Shown in pieces: positions 48,466 through 57,214 of a DNA stretch of 64,000 nucleotides. This DNA comes from Pseudomonas denitrificans (nom. rej.) (GTDB lineage: Bacteria; Pseudomonadota; Gammaproteobacteria; Pseudomonadales; Pseudomonadaceae). Under the pieces are notes generated by a model that saw only the letters and a list, made by a program, of their open reading frames with translations, was not told the DNA's origin and made no database searches. Within the stretch, counting starts at the first letter, position 1. Every line of letters begins with the position of its first letter. The DNA is taken from positions 3,720,001 to 3,784,000 of the forward strand of contig NZ_CP043626.1 of assembly GCF_008807415.1 (NCBI RefSeq). The letters are read 5' to 3'. Made by a program: the position numbers and the translations under genes.

Positions 48466-49666
48466 CGGGTGCCTCCGGGTTGGTGGTCATGTTTATAGGG
48501 GTCAGGTAGATGTCGCCGCCTTCGCGGGGGTTGTAGTCCTCCAGCTCGCGGCAATCGTTGGGGCTGAGGATTCCCCACTGAATGCCCTTGCCGTAGGACT
48601 CGTATCGCCCCTTGAGGTCGCCGCGCATCAGGGCGCCGGCGTTGAACTTTGCGAAGTGCGTTTTCCTGTCCCTCACGCTGAGCAGGCCGACGCGAATGCG
48701 AGATTCGATGCGGGTCAAGATCGGCACGAGCGCGTAGTTCACGAAGCTCATGCCCATCTGTTCCATGTTGTTCATGGTCATCTTGTCGAGGCTGGCCACC
48801 AGATGTGGCGGCACCCTGAACAGTCCGCACAGCTGCGCGTCGGTTAGCTTTCTCGACTCGATGAACTGCGTGTCCTGGGCGTTGAGGCTGATCGGTTTCC
48901 AGTCGAGGCCCATCTCCAGAATCATTGGCTTATAGGCGTTGGCCGTACCCATGTGCTCGCTCTGGAACTGCGCCGAGAGACGATCGAACGCTTCATCGCT
49001 CAGGGTCTGGTCAGTCTTCAGAACGCCGGAAGTCACGGCCCCGTTGGAGAAGAGCTTGGAAGCGTGCCGCTCCATGGCCTGGCCCAAGCCTATGGCCTGG
49101 CGTGCATAGGCGATGGGGTTCAGGCCGTTGAGGCCGTCCAGGGTGAACAGCCGAACGTGCCAGATCTCATCCTGAGTCAGCGTCTTCGATCCGCTCTTGA
49201 AGTCGACCTGGTACTCCACCGTCCAGTCGTCTTTCAGCTTCGGCGTGACCGATGCCGGGTTGATCGGCAGAAGCTCCACCACGTTGCCGAGCGCCATGAC
49301 CTTGTAGGCGTAGAAGTTGCCTCGCAGGCACAGGCAGACCACCAGCAGCTCCCAGAACTCCTGGGCGGTCATGTAGCCGTTTGGCGCTACCGCAAGCACG
49401 TCATACAAGCGATTGGCGAAGGCCGGCAGTCGTTCGCGCTCAGTCTGCTTGAACAGGCGGCAGGGCAGCATCCCGACCGACTCGGCCAGCACTCGCACGC
49501 AGTTGTAGACCACCGTCTGCTGCATGGCGGTGGTGGTTGTCACCCGTTGCCCTGACTCGGTTTCGTAGCCAACGCCCAGGACCTGCGCGAGCTTGTCGGG
49601 CGTGTCGATGATCAGCGGGTCGGAGCCCTTGCCGAACCACTGGCCCAGCTTCTTGAGAATTCCCAT
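48443..49666 (-). CDS. Phage portal protein, HK97 family
   Basis: 407 residues from ATG 49666 (MGILKKLGQWFGKG). Typical segments: TAMQQTVVYNCVRVLAESV, GNFYAYKV, DEIWHVRLFTLDG, FIESRKLTDAQLCGLFRVPPHLV. It forms the dodecameric vertex through which DNA enters. The start overlaps the terminase stop by one base. Confidence 0.93.
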   Translation of the reverse strand: MGILKKLGQWFGKGSDPLIIDTPDKLAQVLGVGYETESGQRVTTTTAMQQTVVYNCVRVLAESVGMLPCRLFKQTERERLPAFANRLYDVLAVAPNGYMTAQEFWELLVVCLCLRGNFYAYKVMALGNVVELLPINPASVTPKLKDDWTVEYQVDFKSGSKTLTQDEIWHVRLFTLDGLNGLNPIAYARQAIGLGQAMERHASKLFSNGAVTSGVLKTDQTLSDEAFDRLSAQFQSEHMGTANAYKPMILEMGLDWKPISLNAQDTQFIESRKLTDAQLCGLFRVPPHLVASLDKMTMNNMEQMGMSFVNYALVPILTRIESRIRVGLLSVRDRKTHFAKFNAGALMRGDLKGRYESYGKGIQWGILSPNDCRELEDYNPREGGDIYLTPINMTTNPEAPDADKTTP

Positions 49667-51392
49667 CAGAGCTTCCTGATACCGTGCTTCACGATGTGAT
49701 CGGAGAGGGTTTCTTCCGGCGGCTCCTGCGCGACCACGCGCCCAATGGCCATGATCAGCGCCACGGCACCGTCGATTTTGTTGTCTTCGCCTTGCTTGAT
49801 CGGGCGAACGACGTCGTCGTTGCCGGGTAGGAACTTCCCGATCACATTCCCCATGCACCAGGTCATGATCGGATTGCCGTCGTGGTGGAACCGGCCGGAG
49901 GCGATTGCCGCCTCGAGCTCCTTCATCGGAGAGCTCATGTTCGTGTAGTTCTGGGTGATGACCACGGGGCTCAGCCCCTCGTCGTCCAGCTCGTGACTGA
50001 GGCCGGTGGCGCCGAATGGGTCAATCGGGCTTTCACGGACGGGGCTCGCCGCGTTCGCTTCCAGGGTCTCGGCGAGGATTTCGCGGTAATCCACCTCGGC
50101 CCCTGACGTGGCGTAAAGGTGGCCGGAGTTGAGCCAGGCCTGGAACCGTTCTGCCATGCGCTTGTTGTCTTCGTCGTAGACCCGATCCTCTGGAACCCAG
50201 AAGCGCGGCGCCACGCAGTAGTAGTGCCGGAGGCCGTCGACGTCCCGCCAGAAGAGGCGGGCCATGCTGTTCAAGTCGAGCTTGCGGGCAAGGTCGAGAC
50301 CCAACACACACTCTTCACCGGCGAACTGCTCCAGCGTCAGAGACTTGTCCTCGCAGGCCTTCCACAACACCATGTTGAAGAAGCCGGTCTTCGCCGATAC
50401 CCATACGTTCAGGTGCTTCGTCTTGAACGTGTTGGTGAACCGTGGCGAGCGGATAGCGCGAGCGAGCTGGCTTTCCAGATACTCCCGATATACCGACACG
50501 CCGATATTGGGGTTGGCCTTGGCCAGGTTCTTCGGGTCCGTCCAGTCGTCGCCTTCGTCAATGGTCCAGATCCAGGCGAACAGCTCATCATCCGGTACCA
50601 CGCCAGACAGCATCTCAATGGCCTGGCGGCGCTTGTCGTAGCAGGGCCCCTCGATGTTCGCCCCGGCCGTCGTGATGATGAACATCAGTGGCTGCCGGCG
50701 GGCCCCATGCCGGTCAGCATGGTGTCGTACTGGCCGGCGTTGTCATGCTCGTGGAACTCATCGATCAGCGAGCAGGATGGAGAAGCGCCATCACCCGGGT
50801 CTCCGATGATGGGCTCGAAGCGTCCGCCATCGGCGGGGGTGTTCAGGTTCGAGGCGTTCACCTCGATGCCAGCGGCGGCGATGAGCAACGGTGAGCGCAT
50901 CACCATCAGGCGCGCTGGCCGGAATACCTCCCAGGCCTGCTTCTCAGTGGTAGCCCCGCTGTAGACCTCGGCGCCGAACTCACCGTCGGCAACGAACATC
51001 GCGATGCCGGTGCCGGCGGCGATCACGGACTTGCCGTTCTTGCGCGGCACTTCCCAGTAGCTTTCGCGGAAGCGGCGGAAGCCGTCAGCCTTGCGCTTCC
51101 AGCCGAACGTCACTGCCATGCCAAACAACTGCCACGGCTCAAGCGCAATCGTCTGCTTGAGGCGCGCCCACTCCCCCTTGGTGTGGGGCATCAGCTGAAT
51201 AAGCTTCAGCTTCTTCTCGGCCGCCTCGGGATCGAAGTAGAACGGGTAGTCCTTCCCGCGGCTCGCCTTGAGGTCAGCGAAGTGGCGCTCGATCGCCTGG
51301 CGGACGTAGAGGCAGGCAGGAACCCGTCCTTTCAGGACGGTCTTTGCCCAAGCCATCGCCTTGTCGACGTTGGCGCAGGCGGCCTTTGCCAT
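49666..51392 (-). pseudogene. Terminase large subunit, one-base frameshift
   Basis: Packaging motor of the Terminase_1 (HK97-like) family. The ATPase half (50685-51392) has a Walker-A-like RKNGKS and Walker [12 protein letters not shown], and ends [13 protein letters not shown]. The nuclease half begins [14 protein letters not shown] and has acidic residues in [14 protein letters not shown] and NKIDGAVAL. Restoring one G at 50703-50706 (GGGG to GGGGG, coding strand) reads [18 protein letters not shown] and gives one 575-residue protein. Probably a sequence error; two separate genes would be unusual. Confidence 0.9.
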
Positions 51393-51395
51393 TAG

Positions 51396-51878
51396 TTACC
51401 CCAGTAGGTCAGCGAAGGGATTCGCCTCCGGCTTCTTGTTGCCGCCAATCAGGCGTGTTCGGCTGGAGGGGTCGAGGCCAAGCAGCGAGCCGAATGTCAC
51501 CATCTGGCGCATCGACTCATTGGCTGCAGTAAGGGCTGGGTTCTTCATTGGGCTACCCTGCGCGCTGAGCACGGTGATACCTGACTTCTGCACCTCCTCT
51601 TCGGCCATACGCCACTTGTCGTAGGCCACGCAGAAAGCCTCGACGTTGTGCATGTCGGTGATTGCCAGCACTCCCGCGCCCAGCAGTTCGGGGACGATCA
51701 TTGCCCACATCCCGGCGGCCCTGTTCGGCAGGTAACCTGGCGGATCGATGTCCGTCACTTCAGAGAACTTGGGTTCATCCTTGTTCAGCGCGCGCTTGCC
51801 GGGGTTTCCGGCGAGGGCTTTCTTGGCTGTCGGCTTGGGCTTCCGGCCCCGGCCAGCCACTCTGGCGACGCCTGCCAT
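51396..51878 (-). CDS. Terminase small subunit, P27 family
   Basis: 160 residues. The basic N-terminus (GRGRKPKPTAKKALAGNPGKR) and the segment FSEVTDIDPPGYLPNRAAGMWAMIVPELL are typical of P27-type small terminases, which recognise the packaging site. Its stop is three bases before the large subunit start. Confidence 0.9.
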   Translation of the reverse strand: MAGVARVAGRGRKPKPTAKKALAGNPGKRALNKDEPKFSEVTDIDPPGYLPNRAAGMWAMIVPELLGAGVLAITDMHNVEAFCVAYDKWRMAEEEVQKSGITVLSAQGSPMKNPALTAANESMRQMVTFGSLLGLDPSSRTRLIGGNKKPEANPFADLLG

Positions 51879-52408
51879 TCCGCCACTCCTGATTTTTTAA
51901 TTTCGCGGGCGCGTAAACTTGGCTCCCCCCGTCGTTCGGGCATGTGGAGCTGTGAACTTTCAACCCTCCCCTCCCCCGCACGCTTGAGCGCACCAATACG
52001 GGGCACAGACCGTGCCGGAGCCGGCGCCGAGCCATCGACCTTGCCCACCCGCTCCCCGACCCGGTTGTGGCAGGTCCGGCAGAGGGCGCGGAGGTTGGAC
52101 CACACCAGGCTCAGCTCAGGGTGAGCCTTGCGCGCCTTGATGTGGTCAGTGATCTGGCTCGCGGCCTCGTTGCACTCCTGACAGATCGGATGAAGGCGCC
52201 TGAATCTTGCGCTGAGCTTCTTCCACCGCTCGGTCTTATAGAAGCTGTCGGACTCGTCCCGCTCCTGGTTGTATCGGGCGTGGACCTTCTGCAGATGCTT
52301 GGCGCGCTGGGCGGCTGCTATCGGCGCGTGGGTGGCGCAGTGCGTTCCCGATCGGATCAGCACATTGCAACCGGGGAAGGCGCAAGGCTTGGCAGGTCGG
52401 CGAGGCAT
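51785..52408 (-). CDS. HNH endonuclease
   Basis: 207 residues from ATG 52408. Zinc-finger cysteines CAFPGC...CATH near the N-terminus; HNH core with CQEC, ITDHIKARKAH and LCRTCHNR at about residues 90-125. The tail reads about 94 bases into the small terminase gene, which is unusual, so the true end may be earlier (another indel?). Such HNH proteins beside terminase often take part in packaging-site cutting. Confidence 0.8.
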   Translation of the reverse strand: MPRRPAKPCAFPGCNVLIRSGTHCATHAPIAAAQRAKHLQKVHARYNQERDESDSFYKTERWKKLSARFRRLHPICQECNEAASQITDHIKARKAHPELSLVWSNLRALCRTCHNRVGERVGKVDGSAPAPARSVPRIGALKRAGEGRVESSQLHMPERRGEPSLRAREIKKSGVAEWQASPEWLAGAGSPSRQPRKPSPETPASAR

Positions 52409-52695
52409 CAGCCCAGCCTCCAGATCCTGGCCACATTCCCATTCGCGCGGATGGTCATCACCAGGATGACCAGCAGCACCATGAGCAACCAAGGCGAGAC
52501 GGCAGGGACTGGGCGGGCCAGCAGCGCACCGAACATGATCTGCACTGCCTGGGCACCCGAGCCAGCAGCGAGCACGTATGCACACAGGGAAACACCCAGG
52601 CGATACGTCGCCTCACCACGGCGATAGGTGACGATGCGGACGCAGATAGCCCCGCACACGACGGCGGCGAGCAGGGTTACCGGATCAACTGCCAT
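52408..52695 (-). CDS. Putative holin, 3-TM (Phage_holin_3-like)
   Basis: 95 residues. Three hydrophobic segments at about 5-20, 36-54 and 66-83, with a basic end (RANGNVARIWRLG). The stop and HNH start overlap (TGATG). The pattern fits class I holins; family name from recollection. Confidence 0.65.
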   Translation of the reverse strand: MAVDPVTLLAAVVCGAICVRIVTYRRGEATYRLGVSLCAYVLAAGSGAQAVQIMFGALLARPVPAVSPWLLMVLLVILVMTIRANGNVARIWRLG

Positions 52696-53065
52696 CTTTC
52701 CGACCTCCAGTAAGGCGCTCGAAGACAGCGCGCAACCAGGTTGGCGCCTTGCCTCCGATCATCCACTCAAGAACGCCGATCAGTGCCGTGACGATGCTTG
52801 CCCCCGCCACCAGGGCAGGAAGGCCCGAGTAGGCTGTCCAGGCACGCCCAACGGCCTCAGCCGCGACGTAGTAGCCGCCAATCCAGGACACCAGCAGATA
52901 GCCGATCCGGGCCCAGGCAGTTAGGTCGCGGGCGTACACCACGAAGAAGATGGCGCCGGCGAAGGCGCCGATCACTGCATTCAGATCCACGCCAGGGAAC
53001 AGCGAGGCAGTTCCAAGCCCGACGACGGCGGTACCCACGACTGCCCCACTACTCGGCTCGGCCAT
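52685..53065 (-). CDS. Putative holin or holin partner
   Basis: 126 residues from ATG 53065, with GGGAG upstream. Hydrophobic segments at about 8-25, 31-48, 55-75 and 84-105, then a basic amphipathic tail (RAVFERLTGGRKDGS). It is the first protein gene after the Q-like regulator and overlaps the next putative holin by 11 bases; the pair may be holin and antiholin. The longer upstream frame reads through a tRNA and is rejected. Confidence 0.62.
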   Translation of the reverse strand: MAEPSSGAVVGTAVVGLGTASLFPGVDLNAVIGAFAGAIFFVVYARDLTAWARIGYLLVSWIGGYYVAAEAVGRAWTAYSGLPALVAGASIVTALIGVLEWMIGGKAPTWLRAVFERLTGGRKDGS

Positions 53066-53105
53066 GGCGTTCTCCCTATATGGCCAGCGAGGCGGGCCTG
53101 AAACG

Positions 53106-53130
53106 AAAAAGCCCCGCACAAGGCGAGGCT
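53106..53130 (-). terminator. Late-leader terminator downstream of the phage tRNA
   Basis: Leftward RNA: AGCCUCGC-CUUGU-GCGGGGCU (one wobble) followed by UUUUUCGUUU. It stands between the tRNA and the first holin-like gene. Confidence 0.82.
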
Positions 53131-53136
53131 CAGTTT

Positions 53137-53212
53137 TGGTAGCAGCGCAGGGAGTCGAACCCCGTATCTCCAGGTTATGAGCCTGGCAACCTGCCGGTGG
53201 TCTACAGCTGCC
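53137..53212 (-). tRNA. Phage tRNA, anticodon CAT (Met/Ile2-type)
   Basis: 76 nt with encoded CCA. Anticodon stem CCAGG/CCTGG around CTCATAA (perfect), T-arm CGGGG/CCCTG around TTCGACT, D-stem GACC/GGTT, acceptor GGCAGC pairing with GCTGCT (one wobble) and one T-C mismatch at its base. Met (elongator) or Ile2 cannot be told apart. The odd acceptor/D spacing may mean partial decay. Confidence 0.78.
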
Positions 53213-53221
53213 GCAGAAACG

Positions 53222-53251
53222 AAAAAGCCCAGCTCGATGGCTGGGCTTTTT
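53222..53251. terminator. tR'-like terminator after the Q-like gene
   Basis: AAAAAGCCCAGC (53222-53233), loop TCGATG, GCTGGGCTTTTT (53240-53251): symmetrical, works both ways. It lies directly after the Q-like gene and before all late genes, like lambda tR'. Confidence 0.85.
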
Positions 53252-53318
53252 GTTGCCGGTCTGTGCGACGCGCACGGATCAGCAGATGTGGTGAATTTCG
53301 CTCATTCGCTCACAAGAG

Positions 53319-53876
53319 TCAAGCGACTTCCACCAGCTTCTCCCGCTCAAGGATCTCCGTCACCCGGACTATTGCCTGCTCCTCGATGGCATTCAGCGCC
53401 TTCCAGATATCGCGCCGCCATCGACTGCGGGTCGAGTCCGGCCGCGCCTCGGTGTCCCACTGGTTGATGTCGTACCACTTCTCCGACAGCACCAGGACAT
53501 CGGTCGAGCGCTTGCCATCCTTCCCCTTGAGTTTCGGGATGCACCAGCTGGTCACCGCATAGGTCAGGAAGACGCGAGGCGCCGGGCTGATGACCCTCGG
53601 CACCATCCGGCTTACCGCGTTGAGGCGGCGGCCATTGTGGGTGGAGTAGCGCGCATACAACACATCCCACTCCGACTGGCTCAGTTCGCGGTGCAGCAGC
53701 GCGTGGAGCATGCAGTCGAATTCGAACTGGTCCTGCGCCGAGAGCAGCGCGCGGTACCCGCCATCCACCTTGCGGTCGATCAGCTTCTGCCAGCTCTGCT
53801 TCGCCGTGTTGTCGATCACATCAGCTGCCAGCACACGGACGATCGCCGGCAGCACGTCTCGATAGATTCCCGTCAT
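53319..53876 (-). CDS. Putative late-gene regulator (Q-like, by position)
   Basis: 185 residues, basic. The middle part (HRELSQSEWDVLYARYSTHNGRRLNAVSRM) looks like a sigma region-4-type or HTH segment. I do not recognise a named family. It is the last gene before two terminators, a tRNA and the whole late operon, the place of lambda Q. Role as antiterminator is inferred. Confidence 0.55.
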   Translation of the reverse strand: MTGIYRDVLPAIVRVLAADVIDNTAKQSWQKLIDRKVDGGYRALLSAQDQFEFDCMLHALLHRELSQSEWDVLYARYSTHNGRRLNAVSRMVPRVISPAPRVFLTYAVTSWCIPKLKGKDGKRSTDVLVLSEKWYDINQWDTEARPDSTRSRWRRDIWKALNAIEEQAIVRVTEILEREKLVEVA

Positions 53877-54166
53877 GCGGCCCCCTTGGGCGGTTGCGGT
53901 TGGGTGCAGCCGAACAGGTCACGCATCAGCGCTTCCACTCCCTTGCCGCCTTTGATGTTGCCCTGAGCGATCCAGGCCTGAGCGTATTCGGTGAAGCCCT
54001 GCTCGGCGCGGCTGCTGTGCCAGTCCACCACCAGGTGCATCAGGCAGGTGAGTGCGCCGACGCCGGCCAGGCGATCCAGGGCGAACTCCTTGGCGGCCGT
54101 CTTGAGCAGTACGCACTCCACCGGCTGCAGATTCTTCCGAGGGAAGAGCGAAGTCACTTGGGTCAT
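53873..54166 (-). CDS. Unknown phage protein, nin-region-like
   Basis: 97 residues from ATG 54166, with GGAGG five bases upstream. Contains ALTCLMHLVVDWHSSRAEQ and GNIKGGKGVEALMRDLFG; helical, no signal. It ends in a four-base overlap with the Q-like gene. Not recognised. Confidence 0.5.
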   Translation of the reverse strand: MTQVTSLFPRKNLQPVECVLLKTAAKEFALDRLAGVGALTCLMHLVVDWHSSRAEQGFTEYAQAWIAQGNIKGGKGVEALMRDLFGCTQPQPPKGAA

Positions 54167-54189
54167 TGGTTCCTCCATCTTTCGAGAAC

Positions 54190-55452
54190 CTAGAAAGTGC
54201 TGGCAGCGGCGGCGCTGCTGGCATTGGCAAGGGAATCGGCGGGAGTGCGTTCCATCTCTGTCTCGCCATGGATGCGCTGGAAGCCGAGGGTGTCGAGGTG
54301 GTCGTGCCACAGCTGCAGGGCCTCCCGCTTTCGCTCCTTGGCGCGGGTCTGGATGTACGCCGCCAGCACGCCGTTCATGACGTGGTTCAGCAGCATCTCG
54401 CCGATCAGGTGATCCACACCGAGCTCTGTCCAGGACGTGCGGGCCAGCTTGCGCAGGTCGTGACTGCTCCACTCACCGCCTGAGATCGCCGCGAAGATCA
54501 CCGTCGCCTGGCTGGGCGAGATCGGCTTGCCTCGGGCGCCCGGGAACAGGTAGACCGACTCGATACCACGCCGCTGCTGGTACTCACGGTGGGCGTGGAG
54601 CAGGGCCAGCACCTGGCGGGTGAGCGGTAGCTGATGCTCGCTGCGGGTCTTCGTGTCCCGCGCCGGGATCGTCCACAGGCCCTCCTCCAGCCAGAAGTCA
54701 CGCCAGCGAGCCGCGCGCGTCTCTCCGAGGCGGGTGCCATGGCAAAGCATCAGCAGGGCCACCAGCGCCTCCGCAGGGGCCTTCCCGTAGTGCTCGGCGA
54801 GTTGGCCAAGGAGTTGGCCAGTGCCATCCGGCCGGAGACCAGCAGGCTTCGGCGGGATTTTCCCGCGCACGAAGTCGGTGAAGCGCATTGAGCCCATCGG
54901 GTTGCTGAGGATCAGTTCCAGGCGGTGGGCCTGCCGCATGGCGCCCATGAGGATGCCGTAGGCCTGCCGCACGTAGCCCGGCGAGAACTGCTCCTGCAGA
55001 GGCCAGAACAGCACGCGGTCCAGCGTCGCCTTGGTGGTATCGGCCACGGGCAGATCACACAGGCGCGGCAGCAGGTGACGCCGGATCATCGACTTCACCG
55101 AGGCCTTGCGTTTGGCTGACAGCGAGCGATTGGTCATCTGGCGTTCCAGTTGCCATTCCAGCACCTGGCCAACAGTCGCGAAGAACTGCGCCGCACTGGT
55201 GCTATCTGGCTCTGCCACGCGCCGGGCAAGAATCGACGGCAGGGCGTCCAGCATCGCGCTGGCGGCGAGGTCGGGATAATTCGCTGCCTTGCCCCAGACC
55301 TTGCGGACAACGACGTGCCAGGAGCCGCGCGTGCGGTCCTTGTGGAAGCGGAAGCGCAGCGCCGGGTAGCGGGCGTCACGCAGCGTCTTCGCGGTGCCCT
55401 GGGCCTGCCGGCGGATCTCCGCGTCGCTGAAGCGGACGTAGATGGTCGTCAT
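54190..55452 (-). CDS. Tyrosine recombinase (integrase-like), inside the replication block
   Basis: 420 residues. N-terminal arm-type/AP2-like part (RYPALRFRFHKDRTRGSWHV), SAM-like core-binding domain (about 90-190), and catalytic domain with R in HGTRLGETRAARW, K in DTKTRSEHQLPL, HDLRKLART (H-x-x-R) and the nucleophile region LLNHVMNGVLAAYIQ (Y). All key residues are present. The ATG overlaps the upstream stop, so it belongs to the early operon, far from the attL seen here. It may be the phage integrase in an unusual place or a dimer-resolution recombinase. Confidence 0.85.
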   Translation of the reverse strand: MTTIYVRFSDAEIRRQAQGTAKTLRDARYPALRFRFHKDRTRGSWHVVVRKVWGKAANYPDLAASAMLDALPSILARRVAEPDSTSAAQFFATVGQVLEWQLERQMTNRSLSAKRKASVKSMIRRHLLPRLCDLPVADTTKATLDRVLFWPLQEQFSPGYVRQAYGILMGAMRQAHRLELILSNPMGSMRFTDFVRGKIPPKPAGLRPDGTGQLLGQLAEHYGKAPAEALVALLMLCHGTRLGETRAARWRDFWLEEGLWTIPARDTKTRSEHQLPLTRQVLALLHAHREYQQRRGIESVYLFPGARGKPISPSQATVIFAAISGGEWSSHDLRKLARTSWTELGVDHLIGEMLLNHVMNGVLAAYIQTRAKERKREALQLWHDHLDTLGFQRIHGETEMERTPADSLANASSAAAASTF

Positions 55453-55820
55453 AGTCCACCTCCGGCCAGCGCTCGCGTCTTGTCGACGCAGGCCTGGAAC
55501 ACTTCGGGGGTGACGTGCTCCCGCAAGAAGGCGATGAGCAAGGCGTCACGCTGCTGAACCAGCGCCTGCTTCTCCGAGCGCCGCAGCTTGGCCATATGCT
55601 CCTGCAGGCGCTGGCGGTCGCGATTCATCCAGCGCAGCGCGGTGTTGGCACGGTGGAACCATCCCGCGTCGGCGTAGCGGCCATCGGTCTTCACACCCGC
55701 GCGGGCGGCGTCCACCTGGGAGCGGATTGCAGTGCAGTCGGCGCTCAGGCGCTCCATGACCAACTCGCATTCCGCCAGGGTCTCCGGCATCACCAGAGGC
55801 TTGCCTTTCTCGTTGATCAT
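55449..55820 (-). CDS. Unknown early protein, helical
   Basis: 123 residues from ATG 55820 (MINEKGKPLVMPETLAECELV...). Almost all helical, with a basic segment MNRDRQRLQEHMAKLRRSEKQ. It overlaps helicase and recombinase genes by four bases each. Function unknown; linked with the recombinase by coupling. Confidence 0.5.
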   Translation of the reverse strand: MINEKGKPLVMPETLAECELVMERLSADCTAIRSQVDAARAGVKTDGRYADAGWFHRANTALRWMNRDRQRLQEHMAKLRRSEKQALVQQRDALLIAFLREHVTPEVFQACVDKTRALAGGGL

Positions 55821-57214
55821 GCTGCCTTCCCCTTGCCGCCGTACTGGCTGGCGAAGCTGCGGCCCATCTCGACCTCCTCCTGGGAGGGTTCGCGGTACCC
55901 GCACAGGTTCACGAAGCGGCCGTACTGCCCCTGCTGCTGGACGATGCACATGCCCGGCGGTGCGTTGCGGTTCTTCGGCATGAGGATTTCGGTGATCCCG
56001 TTCTGCCCCTCCTCGCTGTCCATGTCGCGATGGACGATGAGGATGCAGCTCGCATCGGCCTCGATCTCGCCGGAGTCGCGCATGTCACTGGCCTGCGGGC
56101 GCTTGGCCTTGCTGGTGCGCTTGGTCGACTCGCGGTTGAGCTGCGATAGCTCGATCACGGGCACATCCAGCTCCTTGGCGAGGCGCACTAGGGCCTTGCT
56201 CACAGCCCCCACCTCATCGGATCGGGTGCGGCCCTTGGAATCCGGCGGCACCAGCCCGAGATAGTCCACCACGATGCCCGCCAGCCCGTGCTCGCGCATG
56301 ACGCGCCGAGCGATGGCACGCATCCGCGAGGGGGTGACGGTGGGGTCGTCGCAGATGAACAACGGCGCCTTCTTGGCTTGGGTGGCTGCAAGACCAACGC
56401 GCCGCAGGTCGTCATCGTCCAGGTCCTTCGGCGCGTCAAGGCGCTTGAGGTCGATACCGCCCAGTGACGCGATCGCGCGGATGCCCAGCTCCTCCTCGGG
56501 CATCTCCAGCGAGAACACCAGCCAGGGTTTCCCGCGCTTCACGGCGTTGTGCTGGGCGATCTGCAGTGCCAAGGTGGTCTTGCCGCTGCCGGGCAGGCCC
56601 GCGATGACAGTGACCTTCTTCGGGCGGATTCCGCGCATCAGCTTGTCGAGCTCCAACAAGCCGGTGTCCTGGAACTTCGGCAGGCGGTCGTTCAGACCGT
56701 CGTCCAGCAGATCCACGACCTTCAGCACCACCTCACCAAGGCTGCGATACGCCGGCACATCGTCGTCGAGGTCACGCAAGTCGGCCATAGCCTCCTGCGC
56801 CTTGGCGATGATCTCCGCCAGCGGCCTGTCCTCGGTGGCCAAGCTCTCGATCAGGCGGCCGATCTCGACCTGGCGGCGCAGAGTGGAGCGCTCGCGCAGG
56901 TGCCGGCAGTAGGTCTTCCAGTTCGCGGTCGACGGTACGTTGCGGTGAATCGAGAAGGCGTACTCCAGCGTCTTCACCTCGCTCGGCAACGTCGGCCGAA
57001 CCTGAGCGACGGTTACCGGATCGACCGGCACACCCTCCGCGTGAAGATCGGCGATGGTCTGGAACAGGGCGGCGTTATCGTCGAAGTAAAAGTCCGCCGG
57101 AGTCAGTTGCTCCACGAGTTGGTCGACCAGTGCTTGGTCATTCTGGGCGGCGGCGATGAGGAGTGCGCCGAGCACGCCGTGCTCGGCCTCGACGCTGTGC
57201 AGGTCACGGCTCAT
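55817..57214 (-). CDS. Replicative DNA helicase, DnaB-like
   Basis: 465 residues from ATG 57214 (MSRDLHSVEAEHGVLGALL). N-terminal DnaB domain, linker, then RecA-type motor: Walker A AGLPGSGKTTLA, VFSLEMPEEEL, Walker B region LAGIVVDYLGLV, and ELSQLNRESTKR/DMRDSGEIEADAS near the end. It unwinds phage DNA at the fork. Start overlaps the loader stop. Confidence 0.94.
   Translation of the reverse strand: MSRDLHSVEAEHGVLGALLIAAAQNDQALVDQLVEQLTPADFYFDDNAALFQTIADLHAEGVPVDPVTVAQVRPTLPSEVKTLEYAFSIHRNVPSTANWKTYCRHLRERSTLRRQVEIGRLIESLATEDRPLAEIIAKAQEAMADLRDLDDDVPAYRSLGEVVLKVVDLLDDGLNDRLPKFQDTGLLELDKLMRGIRPKKVTVIAGLPGSGKTTLALQIAQHNAVKRGKPWLVFSLEMPEEELGIRAIASLGGIDLKRLDAPKDLDDDDLRRVGLAATQAKKAPLFICDDPTVTPSRMRAIARRVMREHGLAGIVVDYLGLVPPDSKGRTRSDEVGAVSKALVRLAKELDVPVIELSQLNRESTKRTSKAKRPQASDMRDSGEIEADASCILIVHRDMDSEEGQNGITEILMPKNRNAPPGMCIVQQQGQYGRFVNLCGYREPSQEEVEMGRSFASQYGGKGKAA

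Noticed and set aside
50685..51392. Terminase large subunit as two separate genes
   Set aside because: One added base joins both halves into a standard 575-residue protein; the second half lacks its own start signal.
53066..53275. N-terminal extension of the first holin-like gene
   Set aside because: It reads through the tRNA and two terminators; the start at 53065 has a good ribosome site.
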